Shown here piece after piece: positions 34,517 to 42,656 of a DNA stretch of 64,000 nucleotides. The stretch is from Pseudomonas costantinii (lineage in GTDB: Bacteria; Pseudomonadota; Gammaproteobacteria; Pseudomonadales; Pseudomonadaceae). The DNA is taken from assembly GCF_001870435.1 (NCBI RefSeq), contig NZ_MDDR01000016.1, positions 238,457-302,456 of the forward strand, written 5' to 3'. The notes beneath the pieces are model-generated. The model did not search any database. It was given only the letters and a program-made list of their open reading frames with translations, and was not told the DNA's origin. Position 1 is the stretch's first letter, and the number at the start of each line of letters is the position of its first letter. The translations under genes were made by a program, and so were the position numbers.

Positions 34517-35446
34517 TTACCTGTAAGAGCCGTCTGACTCAGCGCTGCCGCGCAAGTAGTCAAACAGCAGCCGACTGACCGGCGACAACTGCGCCTCATC
34601 GCGCACCACCAGGATCAAGCTGCGATCCGACCAGGCATCCGTCAGCGGAACGGCATGCAGGCCCAACGCCCGACCAAACAAATCGTAGGCTTTTTGCGGC
34701 AGGATACCGATGCCCATATTTGCCTGGACCATCCGGCACATCGCATCAAACCCCGGCACATGAATACGCAGGCGCAGCACTTTGCCCGCCTCACGCGCCG
34801 CGGCGTGGGTACGCATATTGATGGAACTGGCGGAGTGCAGGCCAACGTAATCGCTGCCCAGGGTTTCGGCGAATGCCAGGGTTTTGCGCGCCGCCAATGG
34901 GTGATCTGCGGGCATCAACACCACCAATTTGTCGAGACGATAGGTCACGCTGGGCAGGCCTTTGGTGTCGGTGTCGCTGGAGCAGATTCCCAGGTCTGCC
35001 ACCCCATCCAGCACGCCCTGCACTACACCATTGCTGGGGCGCTCCTCCAGATCGGTTTTCACCTCGGGGTGCAACTCGGAAAAATCCCGCAGGTCTTCAG
35101 GAAGGAACTGAATGATCGCCGACAGATTGGCCAACATCCGCACATAACCACGCACACCATGGCTGTGTTCGCCCAGTTCCAGGCCCATTTTTTCGACGTT
35201 GAACAACATCTGTCGCGCATGGTGCAGCAGCGTTTCACCCGCCGCGGTCAGGTCCATGCCCTTGGCCCGGCGCACGAACAGGCTTACGCCCAGCACCTGT
35301 TCCAGCTCCATCAGGCGCTTGCTGGCCGCCGATACCGCAATCGCTTCACGGGCAGCTGCACGGGTCAACGTGCCCTCCTCAAACACCGCGACGAACAACT
35401 GCAAGGTGATCAAATCAAGGCGACGCACCAGGCTCTTGTGCAACAT
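34517..35446 (-). CDS. LysR-family transcriptional regulator of the CoA-transferase/lyase cluster
   Basis: This 309-residue regulator has helix-turn-helix LQLFVAVFEEGTLTRAAAREAIAVSAASKRLMELE and a periplasmic-binding-like effector domain from about residue 95 (YVRMLANLSAIIQFLPEDLRDF). It is co-directional with, and immediately upstream of, the catabolic genes rather than divergent. Its ATG overlaps the stop of the upstream oxidoreductase by one base. By position it should regulate the CoA-transferase operon. Confidence 0.9.
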   Translation of the reverse strand: MLHKSLVRRLDLITLQLFVAVFEEGTLTRAAAREAIAVSAASKRLMELEQVLGVSLFVRRAKGMDLTAAGETLLHHARQMLFNVEKMGLELGEHSHGVRGYVRMLANLSAIIQFLPEDLRDFSELHPEVKTDLEERPSNGVVQGVLDGVADLGICSSDTDTKGLPSVTYRLDKLVVLMPADHPLAARKTLAFAETLGSDYVGLHSASSINMRTHAAAREAGKVLRLRIHVPGFDAMCRMVQANMGIGILPQKAYDLFGRALGLHAVPLTDAWSDRSLILVVRDEAQLSPVSRLLFDYLRGSAESDGSYR

Positions 35447-36120
35447 CAGCGGCGCTCGCTGGCCAAGCGATTGATCTCTGCCTGCTCTACCACCGCGTGC
35501 GGTGCGCCATGGCGCACCGCCGCCAACATCGCCTGGCCGACGGTCTCGGTGCTCACCACCCAGCTGGGTTTTACTCGACGCACAAACGAGAGCAACGGCC
35601 CGAGCACGGTATAGAAAGATTGGTACAGCGGCGTCTTCGAGCGTACGCCATGCAACGGCTGAATCACCCCGGGTCGAAACAGATACACCGCCTTGAACGG
35701 CAGGCGCAGCAAGGCGTTTTCAGTCTTGCCCTTGACCCGTGCCCACATCGACTTGCCCGCCTCGGAGCTGTCGGTGCCGGTGCCGGATACGTAGATAAAC
35801 GTCATCTGCGGATTGAGTCGCGCCAGGGTGCTGGCGGCGACCAGGGTCAGGTCATAAGTGAGGTGGGTGTACTGGGTTTCATTCATGCCCGCCGACGAGA
35901 CGCCAAGGCAGAAGAAGCACGCATCAAAGCCTTGCAGCAAGTTTTCCAGCGGTTGGAAATCCAGCATGTCGCTGTGCAGCACCTGGTGCAGTTTGTCGTG
36001 TTCCTGGGTCAAGGGCGTGCGGCCGACGGCGACGACTTCCTGAACGTCAGCGGCCAGCAGGCACTCGCGCAGCACGCCTTGGCCGACCATACCGGTGGCG
36101 CCGAATAGCAGAACTCTCAT
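35446..36120 (-). CDS. NAD(P)-binding Rossmann oxidoreductase (epimerase-like)
   Basis: This 224-residue protein starts MRVLLFGATGMVGQGVLREC, a GxxGxxG dinucleotide-binding loop. FIYVSGTGTDSSEAGKSMWARVKGKTEN follows, where the Tyr-x-x-x-Lys of SDR enzymes is not obvious. It is close to the atypical SDR / NAD-dependent epimerase family of unknown substrate. It is translationally linked to the downstream LysR gene, but that does not prove a shared pathway. It is complete. Confidence 0.8.
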   Translation of the reverse strand: MRVLLFGATGMVGQGVLRECLLAADVQEVVAVGRTPLTQEHDKLHQVLHSDMLDFQPLENLLQGFDACFFCLGVSSAGMNETQYTHLTYDLTLVAASTLARLNPQMTFIYVSGTGTDSSEAGKSMWARVKGKTENALLRLPFKAVYLFRPGVIQPLHGVRSKTPLYQSFYTVLGPLLSFVRRVKPSWVVSTETVGQAMLAAVRHGAPHAVVEQAEINRLASERR

Positions 36121-36228
36121 AAGGGGACCTCAGCGGCAAGCCGCAAGCTTCATGCTCAAGTTGAATGCAGTGCGAGACTCACACCTTAGCAGCTTGTAGC
36201 TTAACGCTTGCAGCGAGCGACTGCCCCG

Positions 36229-37377
36229 TCAGAACGCGCTACGAAAGATCTCTTCAATCTGACGCTGATCAGCCCGCCGTGGGTTAGTTAACCCACACGC
36301 ATCCTTCAACGCGTTAGTGGCCAGCAGCGGAATATCCTGCAGCTTGGCACCCAGCTCGCGCAGGCCGGCCGGGATCTCAACGTCCTGGGACAACGTGCGA
36401 ATGGCAGCAATGGCGGCTTGGGCGCCCTCTTCCGGGGTAATCCCTTTGACCTCGGCGCCCAACGCGTGAGCCACGTCGCTCAAGCGCTTGGCGCTGACAC
36501 TGGCGTTAAAGCTTTGCACATGGGGCAACAACACCGCGTTGCACACGCCATGAGGCAAGTCGTAGAGGCCACCCAACTGGTGCGCCATGGCGTGCACAAA
36601 TCCGAGGGACGCATTGTTGAACGCCATACCGGCGAGGAACTGCGCATACGCCATGTTTTCCCGTGCCACCTTGTCGCTGCCGTCCCGCACTGCCAGGCGC
36701 AGGTTGGCGCTGATCAATTCGATGGCCTTGATCGCACACGCGTCGGTGATCGGCGTAGCAGCCGTGGAGACATAGGCTTCGATGGCGTGGGTCAGGGCAT
36801 CCATGCCGGTGGCGGCGGTGAGGCCCTTGGGCATGCCGACCATCAGCGCTGGGTCGTTAACCGACAACAGCGGCGTGACGTTGCGGTCGACGATGGCCAT
36901 TTTCACGTGACGGGTTTCATCGGTGATGATGCAAAAGCGGGTCATCTCGCTGGCGGTACCGGCGGTGGTATTGATGGCCACCAGCGGCAGTTGCGGCTTG
37001 GTCGACTGGTCGACGCCTTCGTAGTCGCCGATATGCCCACCATTGGTAGCGCACAAGGCGATGCCCTTGGCACAGTCATGGGGCGAGCCGCCGCCCAGGG
37101 ACACCACGAAATCACACGCGCTCTGCTGCAACAGGGCCAGGCCTTTCTCGACGTTCTCCACGTTGGGGTTGGGCTTGGCACCGTCGTAGATCACCGAATC
37201 AATATCCTGCATCGCCAGCTTCTCGGCGATCATGCTTGCCACGCCTGCCTTGGCAAGGCCTACGTCGGTGACGATCAGCGCCTTGCGAAAGCCGTAGTTG
37301 CGAATGGCGGTCATGGCTTCGTCTAGGCAGTCGGTGCCCATGATGTTGACGGCGGGGATGAAGAAAGTGCTGCTCAT
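36229..37377 (-). CDS. yiaY: Iron-containing alcohol dehydrogenase, YiaY type
   Basis: This 382-residue group III alcohol dehydrogenase matches E. coli YiaY closely from memory ([20 protein letters not shown]). The NAD-binding motif is [17 protein letters not shown], and the Fe ligands lie in [36 protein letters not shown]. It interconverts short-chain alcohols or diols and aldehydes with NAD. A perfect ANR/FNR-type box lies 57-70 bases ahead of the ATG, suggesting induction under low oxygen. Confidence 0.93.
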   Translation of the reverse strand: MSSTFFIPAVNIMGTDCLDEAMTAIRNYGFRKALIVTDVGLAKAGVASMIAEKLAMQDIDSVIYDGAKPNPNVENVEKGLALLQQSACDFVVSLGGGSPHDCAKGIALCATNGGHIGDYEGVDQSTKPQLPLVAINTTAGTASEMTRFCIITDETRHVKMAIVDRNVTPLLSVNDPALMVGMPKGLTAATGMDALTHAIEAYVSTAATPITDACAIKAIELISANLRLAVRDGSDKVARENMAYAQFLAGMAFNNASLGFVHAMAHQLGGLYDLPHGVCNAVLLPHVQSFNASVSAKRLSDVAHALGAEVKGITPEEGAQAAIAAIRTLSQDVEIPAGLRELGAKLQDIPLLATNALKDACGLTNPRRADQRQIEEIFRSAF

Positions 37378-37433
37378 GGCGAATCCTCAGAGGCGTTATG
37401 CCTACAGGATCAACCTGTGCCGCGCGGCGCATC

Positions 37434-37447
37434 TTGATCAGGATCAA
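37434..37447. promoter_or_regulatory. ANR/FNR-type box between the alcohol dehydrogenase and DUF4917 genes
   Basis: TTGATCAGGATCAA matches TTGAT-N4-ATCAA exactly. Its centre is about 63 bases from the alcohol dehydrogenase start and 60 from the divergent DUF4917 start. A class II activator site at -41.5 would leave a leader of about 20 bases for either gene. A second small palindrome, ACAGG-ATCAA-CCTGT, lies at 37404-37418. Confidence 0.7.
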
Positions 37448-37500
37448 TACCCGCTCGTGATAAAGTCACGCTCCCGCCGATTTCGAGTAGACCCGCCGCA

Positions 37501-38517
37501 ATGAAGGATTTCCAGGATATTGACGCCCACCTTGAAGACTGGAGCGCACTGCGCAGCAGCACGGCCTTCAACGGGATTCTGATCGGCAACGGTGCCAGCC
37601 GGGCGATTTGGGAAGACTTTGCCTACGACTCGCTGTTCGAAAACGCCCGCACCGTCGAAGAAAAGCCTCTGAGCCAATCCGAGTTGAGCGTATTCGACGC
37701 CCTGCAAACCCGCAGTTTCGAGCAGGCGCTGGGCGCGCTGAAAACCACCAGCCGGGTCAACAAGGCGCTGGCGGTCAGCTCGGCGGCGCCGCGCAACCGC
37801 TACTACGCGATCAAGGAAGCGTTGATCAATACCATCCACGGCGTGCACATCCCGTGGCGCCTGGTGCAGCCGTCAACGCTGGCGACGATCAACGCGGAGC
37901 TGGCCCACTATTCCACGGTGTTCACCAGCAACTACGATTTGCTCAACTACTGGGCGATCCTGCACACCCCGGGCATCGACGACCTGTTCCGCAGCGCCGA
38001 CGCCAGCTTCGATCTGCGCAATACCCGCACCGATGCCACGCGCATCCTCTACCTGCACGGAGGCCTGCACCTGGTGCGCAACCTCGACGGTACGGCGCGC
38101 AAACTACCGTCCACCGACAGCACGCTGCTCAGCAGTTTTGCGATCAACAACACCATCAAGACCCTGGACGATGTGCCGTTGTTTGTCAGCGAAGGCAAGG
38201 TGGAAGAAAAGCTCAAGACCATCCGCAGTTCGGATTATTTGTCGTTTTGCTATGCACAGCTACTCAGCCATGAAGGGGCGCTGTGCATCTTCGGCCATGA
38301 CTTGGGGCCGCAGGATAAACACCTGGCGGATGCGATTCGCCAGGCCAGACTGACGACCCTGGCGATCTCGGTATCGGGGCGCAGTGACGGGTTTATTCGC
38401 CAGCAGAAGCGCCGGTATTCGGAGCTGTTTGATGGCATGGGGGTGAAATTGAAATTCTTTGCGGCGCGCACGCATCCGCTGGGTAATTCGGCACTGTCCG
38501 TACCGGTCGAACGCTGA
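37501..38517 (+). CDS. DUF4917 protein with SIR2-like features
   Basis: This 338-residue cytoplasmic protein matches the DUF4917 family. Its blocks line up with a SIR2-like Rossmann fold: LIGNGASRAIWEDFAYDSLF near the start, VFTSNYDLLNYW in the middle, ILYLHGGLHLV with a candidate catalytic His, and a late ALCIFGHDLGPQDKHLADAI. No zinc-binding Cys cluster of true sirtuins is seen. Its activity is unknown; SIR2-like folds are often NAD hydrolases. It is divergent from the alcohol dehydrogenase across the ANR box. Confidence 0.75.
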   Translation: MKDFQDIDAHLEDWSALRSSTAFNGILIGNGASRAIWEDFAYDSLFENARTVEEKPLSQSELSVFDALQTRSFEQALGALKTTSRVNKALAVSSAAPRNRYYAIKEALINTIHGVHIPWRLVQPSTLATINAELAHYSTVFTSNYDLLNYWAILHTPGIDDLFRSADASFDLRNTRTDATRILYLHGGLHLVRNLDGTARKLPSTDSTLLSSFAINNTIKTLDDVPLFVSEGKVEEKLKTIRSSDYLSFCYAQLLSHEGALCIFGHDLGPQDKHLADAIRQARLTTLAISVSGRSDGFIRQQKRRYSELFDGMGVKLKFFAARTHPLGNSALSVPVER

Positions 38518-38541
38518 CTTCCTGAAAGTGGAGATCAACTG

Positions 38542-38562
38542 TGGGAGCTTTTCAAGCTCCCA
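38542..38562. terminator. Hairpin between convergent genes
   Basis: GGGAGCTT-TTC-AAGCTCCC is a perfect 8-bp stem with a 3-base loop, placed between the stops of the DUF4917 gene and the XRE-cupin gene. There is no long T run. It belongs to the GTGGGAGC repeat type. Confidence 0.65.
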
Positions 38563-38568
38563 TCTCGG

Positions 38569-39096
38569 TCACTCTTCCGAGCTGTGTACGACCACCAGCA
38601 ACTGCGCCTGAACCGGCCCCACCGAACGAAGCCTATGGGGTTTCTGCGCATTGAAGTGCAGCGCGTCACCCCGCTCCAGAATCACCCGTTCGTTCATGAA
38701 GTCCACTTCCACCTGGCCTTCATGCACGAACAAAAACTCTTCCCCCATGTGTTCCTTGAAGGTCTTATCGGTGAACTCCGCCGGCGGGTAGATGATGAAC
38801 GGCAGCAGGCTGCGTTCGCTGACTTGATGGGCCAGCACCGCATAACCTGGCGAGGTGTCCGGCCGCTCATGGCTGCGTACCAGGCTGTAGCTGTCGAGGC
38901 TGACGCTGTCTTCGCTGAAAAGCTCTTCGACCTTCACGTTCAACGCCTTGGCCAGTTTCAGCGCGGCGGCAATCGACGGCGTATTGAGCCCACGTTCGAC
39001 CTTGGACAGGTAACTCTTGGTCATTCCGGACTTTTCGGCCAGGGTTTCCAGGGTCACGCCAAGTTTTTTTCTCAATAATTTCAAACGGATAGACAT
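38569..39096 (-). CDS. XRE-family regulator with C-terminal cupin domain
   Basis: This 175-residue regulator has an N-terminal helix-turn-helix (LRKKLGVTLETLAEKSGMTKSYLSKVERG) and a C-terminal cupin sensor (EEFLFVHEGQVEVDFMNERVILERGDALHFNAQKPHR). It is divergent from the class II aldolase and DapA-like genes. The spacer contains a perfect palindrome (39142-39158) and a further half-site, so autoregulation and control of the aldolase operon are likely. The cupin presumably senses a small pathway metabolite. Confidence 0.92.
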   Translation of the reverse strand: MSIRLKLLRKKLGVTLETLAEKSGMTKSYLSKVERGLNTPSIAAALKLAKALNVKVEELFSEDSVSLDSYSLVRSHERPDTSPGYAVLAHQVSERSLLPFIIYPPAEFTDKTFKEHMGEEFLFVHEGQVEVDFMNERVILERGDALHFNAQKPHRLRSVGPVQAQLLVVVHSSEE

Positions 39097-39141
39097 GTGC
39101 TGCGGTTAATCCATGCAGAAAACGATGAGCCGTGCTTGCCA

Positions 39142-39158
39142 ATGACACAAAGTGTCAT
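39142..39158. promoter_or_regulatory. Palindromic operator for the XRE-cupin regulator
   Basis: ATGACAC-AAA-GTGTCAT is a perfect 7-bp inverted repeat between the divergent regulator and aldolase genes. GTGTCAT recurs at 39171-39177, 19 bases on. This is the best candidate operator for the XRE-cupin protein. Confidence 0.7.
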
Positions 39159-39201
39159 ATAGCATCATTGGTGTCATTTGCACTCACCAAGGGCACCCGA
39201 T

Positions 39202-39984
39202 ATGGCCAAGACATTAGCACTCCCGAAAGACCAACTGGTCAAGCAAGCGCTGATCCAGATGCAAAACACCCTGGCGGATAATACGTGGACCGACCGGCAA
39301 AAGCTGGCCCTCACCTGCCGCATTCTATTCGAACACGGCCACGACTCCGGCCTGGCCGGGCAGATCACCGCGCGTGGGCCGAAGCCTGGTACCTATTACA
39401 CTCAGCAACTGGGCCTGGGGTTTGATGAGATCACTGCCAGCAATCTGTTGCTGGTGAATGAGGATCTTGAAGTGTTGGAAGGCCACGGTATTCCCAACCC
39501 GGCCAATCGTTTTCACACCTGGGTGTACCGCGGGCGGCCGGATGTGAACTGCATCATCCATACGCACCCGACGCACATCGCCGCACTGTCGATGCTGGAA
39601 GTCCCGCTGCAGGTGTCTCATATGGACCTCTGCCCGTTGTACGAAGACTGCGCTTTCCTGGAAGCCTGGCCGGGCGTGCCGGTGGGCAATGAAGAAGGGG
39701 AAATCATCACTTCGGCGCTGGGCGACAAGCGCGCGATTCTGCTCTCGCACCACGGCCAGCTGTCCACCGGTGCGAGCATCGAAGAAGCCTGCGTGATCGC
39801 ACAGTTGATCGAGCGTGCGGCCAAGTTGCAGTTGCTGGCGATGGCGGCGGGCACGATCAAGCCGATTCTGCCGGCGCTAGGACGCGAGGCCCATGACTGG
39901 ATCTCCAAGCCCAAGCGCCATGGTGCCGCGTTCAATTACTACGCTCGGCAGAACCTGCGCAAACACGCCGATTGCCTGAACTGA
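39202..39984 (+). CDS. Class II aldolase/adducin family protein
   Basis: This 260-residue zinc aldolase-type enzyme has the metal-binding triad region CIIHTHPTHIAALSML and a third His in LLSHHGQLSTGASIEEA. The N-terminal part carries GHDSGLAGQITARGPKPGTYYTQQLG. Family members act on fuculose- or ribulose-phosphates or decarboxylate keto acids. The ATG at 39202 is chosen because the 24-base upstream extension overlaps the regulator's half-site. A DapA-like lyase follows 28 bases later. The substrate is unknown. Confidence 0.88.
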   Translation: MAKTLALPKDQLVKQALIQMQNTLADNTWTDRQKLALTCRILFEHGHDSGLAGQITARGPKPGTYYTQQLGLGFDEITASNLLLVNEDLEVLEGHGIPNPANRFHTWVYRGRPDVNCIIHTHPTHIAALSMLEVPLQVSHMDLCPLYEDCAFLEAWPGVPVGNEEGEIITSALGDKRAILLSHHGQLSTGASIEEACVIAQLIERAAKLQLLAMAAGTIKPILPALGREAHDWISKPKRHGAAFNYYARQNLRKHADCLN

Positions 39985-40012
39985 TTGCCTTTTTTTCGAC
40001 CGGAGACTTTCC

Positions 40013-40885
40013 ATGCCCAACCCAACTATTCACGGCATCATCGGCTACACCATCACCCCATTCAGCGCCGACGGCCAGCACATTGACCTCGATGCACTGG
40101 GCCGCTCCATCGACCGTTTGATCGACGGTGGCGTGCACGCCATCGCACCGCTGGGCAGCACTGGCGAAGGCGCTTATTTGAGCGATGCTGAGTGGGATGA
40201 GGTCAGCGCCTACAGCCTTGCAAAAATCGCCAGGCGCGTGCCGACCATCGTCAGTGTGTCTGACCTGACCACCGCAAAGGCTGTGCGCCGTGCCCGTTAC
40301 GCCGAAGCCAATGGTGCCGATGTGGTAATGGTGCTGCCGGCCTCGTACTGGAAACTCAGCGAAGCGGAAATCCTCGCCCACTATGCCGCGATTGGCGACA
40401 GCGTCGGCGTGCCGATCATGCTCTACAACAACCCGGCCACCAGCGGCACGGACATGTCGGTGGAGTTGATTCTGCGCATCGTCAAACAGGTCGCCAACGT
40501 GACGATGGTCAAGGAAAGCACCGGGGATATTCAGCGCATGCACCAGTTGCATCGCCACAGCGATGTGCCGTTCTACAACGGTTGCAATCCGCTGGCTCTG
40601 GAAGCGTTTGCTGCGGGTGCCAAGGGTTGGTGCACAGCGGCGCCGAACCTCATCCCGCAGCTCAATCTGGAGTTGTATGACGCAGTGTTGGCCAATGACC
40701 TGACAAGAGCGCGTGAGTTGTTCTATCGCCAATTGCCGTTGCTGGAATTCATCCTCAAGGGCGGTTTACCAGCGACGATCAAGGCAGGATTGCGCTTGAC
40801 CGGGTTGGAAGCAGGTAATCCGCGGCTGCCGGTTTTTCCATTGGGTGAAGCGGGGATTGAGCAGCTAAAGACATTGCTGCGCTAA
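40013..40885 (+). CDS. Dihydrodipicolinate synthase (DapA/NAL) family lyase
   Basis: This 290-residue TIM-barrel class I aldolase has the Schiff-base Lys in VTMVKESTGDIQRM, the Tyr in IMLYNNPATSG and the keto-acid loop PLGSTGEGAYLSDAEW. It opens ITPFSADGQHIDLDAL. It is unlikely to be the housekeeping DapA, as it is operonic with a class II aldolase under an XRE-cupin regulator. A catabolic 2-keto-acid lyase is more probable. GGAGA precedes the ATG. Confidence 0.88.
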   Translation: MPNPTIHGIIGYTITPFSADGQHIDLDALGRSIDRLIDGGVHAIAPLGSTGEGAYLSDAEWDEVSAYSLAKIARRVPTIVSVSDLTTAKAVRRARYAEANGADVVMVLPASYWKLSEAEILAHYAAIGDSVGVPIMLYNNPATSGTDMSVELILRIVKQVANVTMVKESTGDIQRMHQLHRHSDVPFYNGCNPLALEAFAAGAKGWCTAAPNLIPQLNLELYDAVLANDLTRARELFYRQLPLLEFILKGGLPATIKAGLRLTGLEAGNPRLPVFPLGEAGIEQLKTLLR

Positions 40886-40898
40886 AACAGTAGCCCCC

Positions 40899-40926
40899 TG
40901 TGGGAGCTGGCTTGCCTGCTCCCACA
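40899..40926. repeat. GTGGGAGC-type hairpin repeat
   Basis: TGTGGGAG and CTCCCACA form a perfect 8-bp stem around a 12-base loop (CTGGCTTGCCTG), 14 bases after the DapA-like stop and followed by TTTT. It likely also terminates the operon. A near copy is at 14385. Confidence 0.8.
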
Positions 40927-40961
40927 TTTTAAGCGAGTGCATCCGTTATTTAGCGACAAAT

Positions 40962-40980
40962 GACAATAATTCTCGATATC
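40962..40980. promoter_or_regulatory. Fur box before the ECF sigma gene
   Basis: GACAATAATTCTCGATATC matches the 19-base Fur consensus at 13 positions. It lies 44-62 bases ahead of the ECF sigma-factor ATG. It indicates iron repression of the whole sigma/anti-sigma/receptor set. Confidence 0.7.
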
Positions 40981-41023
40981 ATTCGCGACTTTTCTACGTC
41001 GCGCTTCGTCAAGAAGGATATCC

Positions 41024-41563
41024 ATGTCTCGTCCCAAGCCCGACCCGTTGTCGGCCGATGCTTTTCGCAGGTTTTATGCAGACATCCTGTATTTCCTGCG
41101 CAAACGCACGGACAACGCCAGCGACGCGGCGGACATGGCCCAGGATGTCTTTACCCAATGGCTGGACTACCGCGACAGGGCCAAGGTCGAGCAGCCACGG
41201 GCGTTTCTGTTCCAGATGGCGCGCAACCTGCTGCGTGATCACTGGCGCAAACAGAAGGTACGGCAGACCGCCCACGCAGATCAGGCCGAAAGGGACGCGG
41301 AGCCTGCCAACGACGAGCAAAACGACCCCATGGTCGCCGCACTTCGCTTGCAACGCCTGGAACAGTTGAAAGAAGTCCTCGCCGAACTCTCGCCCCGCAG
41401 GCGAGAAGCCCTTATGCTGCACCGCTTCGAAGGCTTGAGCCAGGCGCAGATCGCCGAGCGCATGGGCATTTCGACCAGCATGGTGGAAAAGCACATCGCT
41501 TTTGCCTTGCTGCATTGCAAGCGACGCCTTCAACACGAACCCGGCACGGAGCAGCCAGAATGA
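41024..41563 (+). CDS. FecI-type ECF sigma factor
   Basis: This 179-residue extracytoplasmic-function sigma factor has region 2 near residues 15-80 (FYADILYFLRKRTDNASDAADMAQDVFTQWLDY) and region 4 near 115-170 (LSPRRREALMLHRFEGLSQAQIAERMGISTSMVEKHI). It would direct RNA polymerase to the receptor gene downstream once ligand is sensed. A Fur box lies upstream. Its stop overlaps the anti-sigma start (ATGA). With its neighbours it resembles the HxuI-HxuR-HxuA haem-signalling set, but this was not verified. Confidence 0.93.
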   Translation: MSRPKPDPLSADAFRRFYADILYFLRKRTDNASDAADMAQDVFTQWLDYRDRAKVEQPRAFLFQMARNLLRDHWRKQKVRQTAHADQAERDAEPANDEQNDPMVAALRLQRLEQLKEVLAELSPRRREALMLHRFEGLSQAQIAERMGISTSMVEKHIAFALLHCKRRLQHEPGTEQPE

Positions 41564-42528
41564 ACCGCCTGAGCGACATCGACGCCCTGGATATCGAGGC
41601 GAGCGACTCCATCGATGCCCAAGCCGCCAGCTGGTTTGCCCGCAACCGCAACCTTGCTGCGCGCGCCGACCGCAAGGCCTTTGCCGCCTGGCAGGCCGAG
41701 CCGGCCCATGCCCGTGCCTATGCCGAGTTCGAACAACTGTGGGCGGACCTTGCCCAACTGCAGCAACTGAAAAAAACCGTGGCGCTGCCCAAGCGCAAAC
41801 CGTCGATCTGGCGCCCAGCCCTGGCGGTGGCAGCCGCCTTGATCTGCGCGGTGCTGACGATACAGATCGGTGCGCCCCGCGAGCTCTACCACACCCAGGT
41901 TGCGGCCCATGCCAAAGGTATGCGCACCCTGCACCTACCGGATGGCAGCACGTTGTATGTGAATGCCAACACGCGCCTGCGGGTGGATTTCACCGCCCAT
42001 CAACGCATCGTTCATCTGGACAAGGGCCAGTTGTACATCGAGGTCGCCGCCGACAAGGAACGGCCGCTATACGTGCAAGCCGGCGAGGCGAACGTGCGGG
42101 TGGTTGGCACCGGTTTCGATGTACGGCGCAGCCAGCAGCAACTGGTGGTCAGCGTCGCACATGGCCAAGTGGCGTTCGAGCCCGACGCCAAAACTCCGGT
42201 GGCCTTGCTCGGCGCCCGGCAACGCGCCATCTACAGCTACGCCAAGGGCACCTTGCAGCAGCAGCCGCTCACCGCTGAGGAGGTGGCCGATTGGCGCAGC
42301 GGGCACCTGTCATTTCGCGATCGCGAGTTGGCCAGCCTGATCGATGAACTGAGCCTCTACCGTCCCCAGGCACCGTTGCAGGTCAGTCGCGCCGTGGCGC
42401 AACTGAAGGTCTCAGGCAATCTGGATGTGAATGACCCAGATGCCCTGCTCAATGCCCTACCCGCCCTGCTGCCGGTGAAAACCGTAACCTCAGCCGATGG
42501 CATCGTGAGAATCGAACCACGCAAGTAG
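41560..42528 (+). CDS. FecR-type anti-sigma regulator
   Basis: This 322-residue single-pass protein controls the ECF sigma factor. A cytoplasmic N-terminal DUF4880-like domain (AASWFARNRNLAARADRKAFAAWQAEPAHARAYAEFEQLW) is followed by one membrane segment (ALAVAAALICAVLTIQIG). A periplasmic FecR domain (HLPDGSTLYVNANTRLRVDF) and an STN-interacting tail complete it. The ATG at 41560 overlaps the sigma-factor stop; a longer upstream reading extends into the sigma gene and is rejected. Confidence 0.93.
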   Translation: MNRLSDIDALDIEASDSIDAQAASWFARNRNLAARADRKAFAAWQAEPAHARAYAEFEQLWADLAQLQQLKKTVALPKRKPSIWRPALAVAAALICAVLTIQIGAPRELYHTQVAAHAKGMRTLHLPDGSTLYVNANTRLRVDFTAHQRIVHLDKGQLYIEVAADKERPLYVQAGEANVRVVGTGFDVRRSQQQLVVSVAHGQVAFEPDAKTPVALLGARQRAIYSYAKGTLQQQPLTAEEVADWRSGHLSFRDRELASLIDELSLYRPQAPLQVSRAVAQLKVSGNLDVNDPDALLNALPALLPVKTVTSADGIVRIEPRK

Positions 42529-42539
42529 GGTCAAAAAAA

Positions 42540-42582
42540 CCACACTTGAGAATATTTTGCATTCGCATGTGTGGATTTTTTT
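42540..42582. other. Hairpin with Fur-like core between anti-sigma and receptor genes
   Basis: CCACAC (42540) pairs with GTGTGG (42569), followed by seven T residues, so it can act as a weak terminator after the anti-sigma gene. The loop includes GAGAATATTTTGCATTCGC, matching 11 of 19 Fur consensus positions. A separate receptor promoter is expected just downstream. Confidence 0.45.
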
Positions 42583-42656
42583 ACCTGCCCCGTCTTCCTC
42601 CCGTCTGCGTTTGATACGCACACCTTTTTGGCTATTTAGCCGCACCGGGGGATCTC

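Noticed and set aside
40013..40885. Housekeeping DapA of lysine synthesis
   Set aside because: The operon partner (class II aldolase) and XRE-cupin control point to a catabolic family member.
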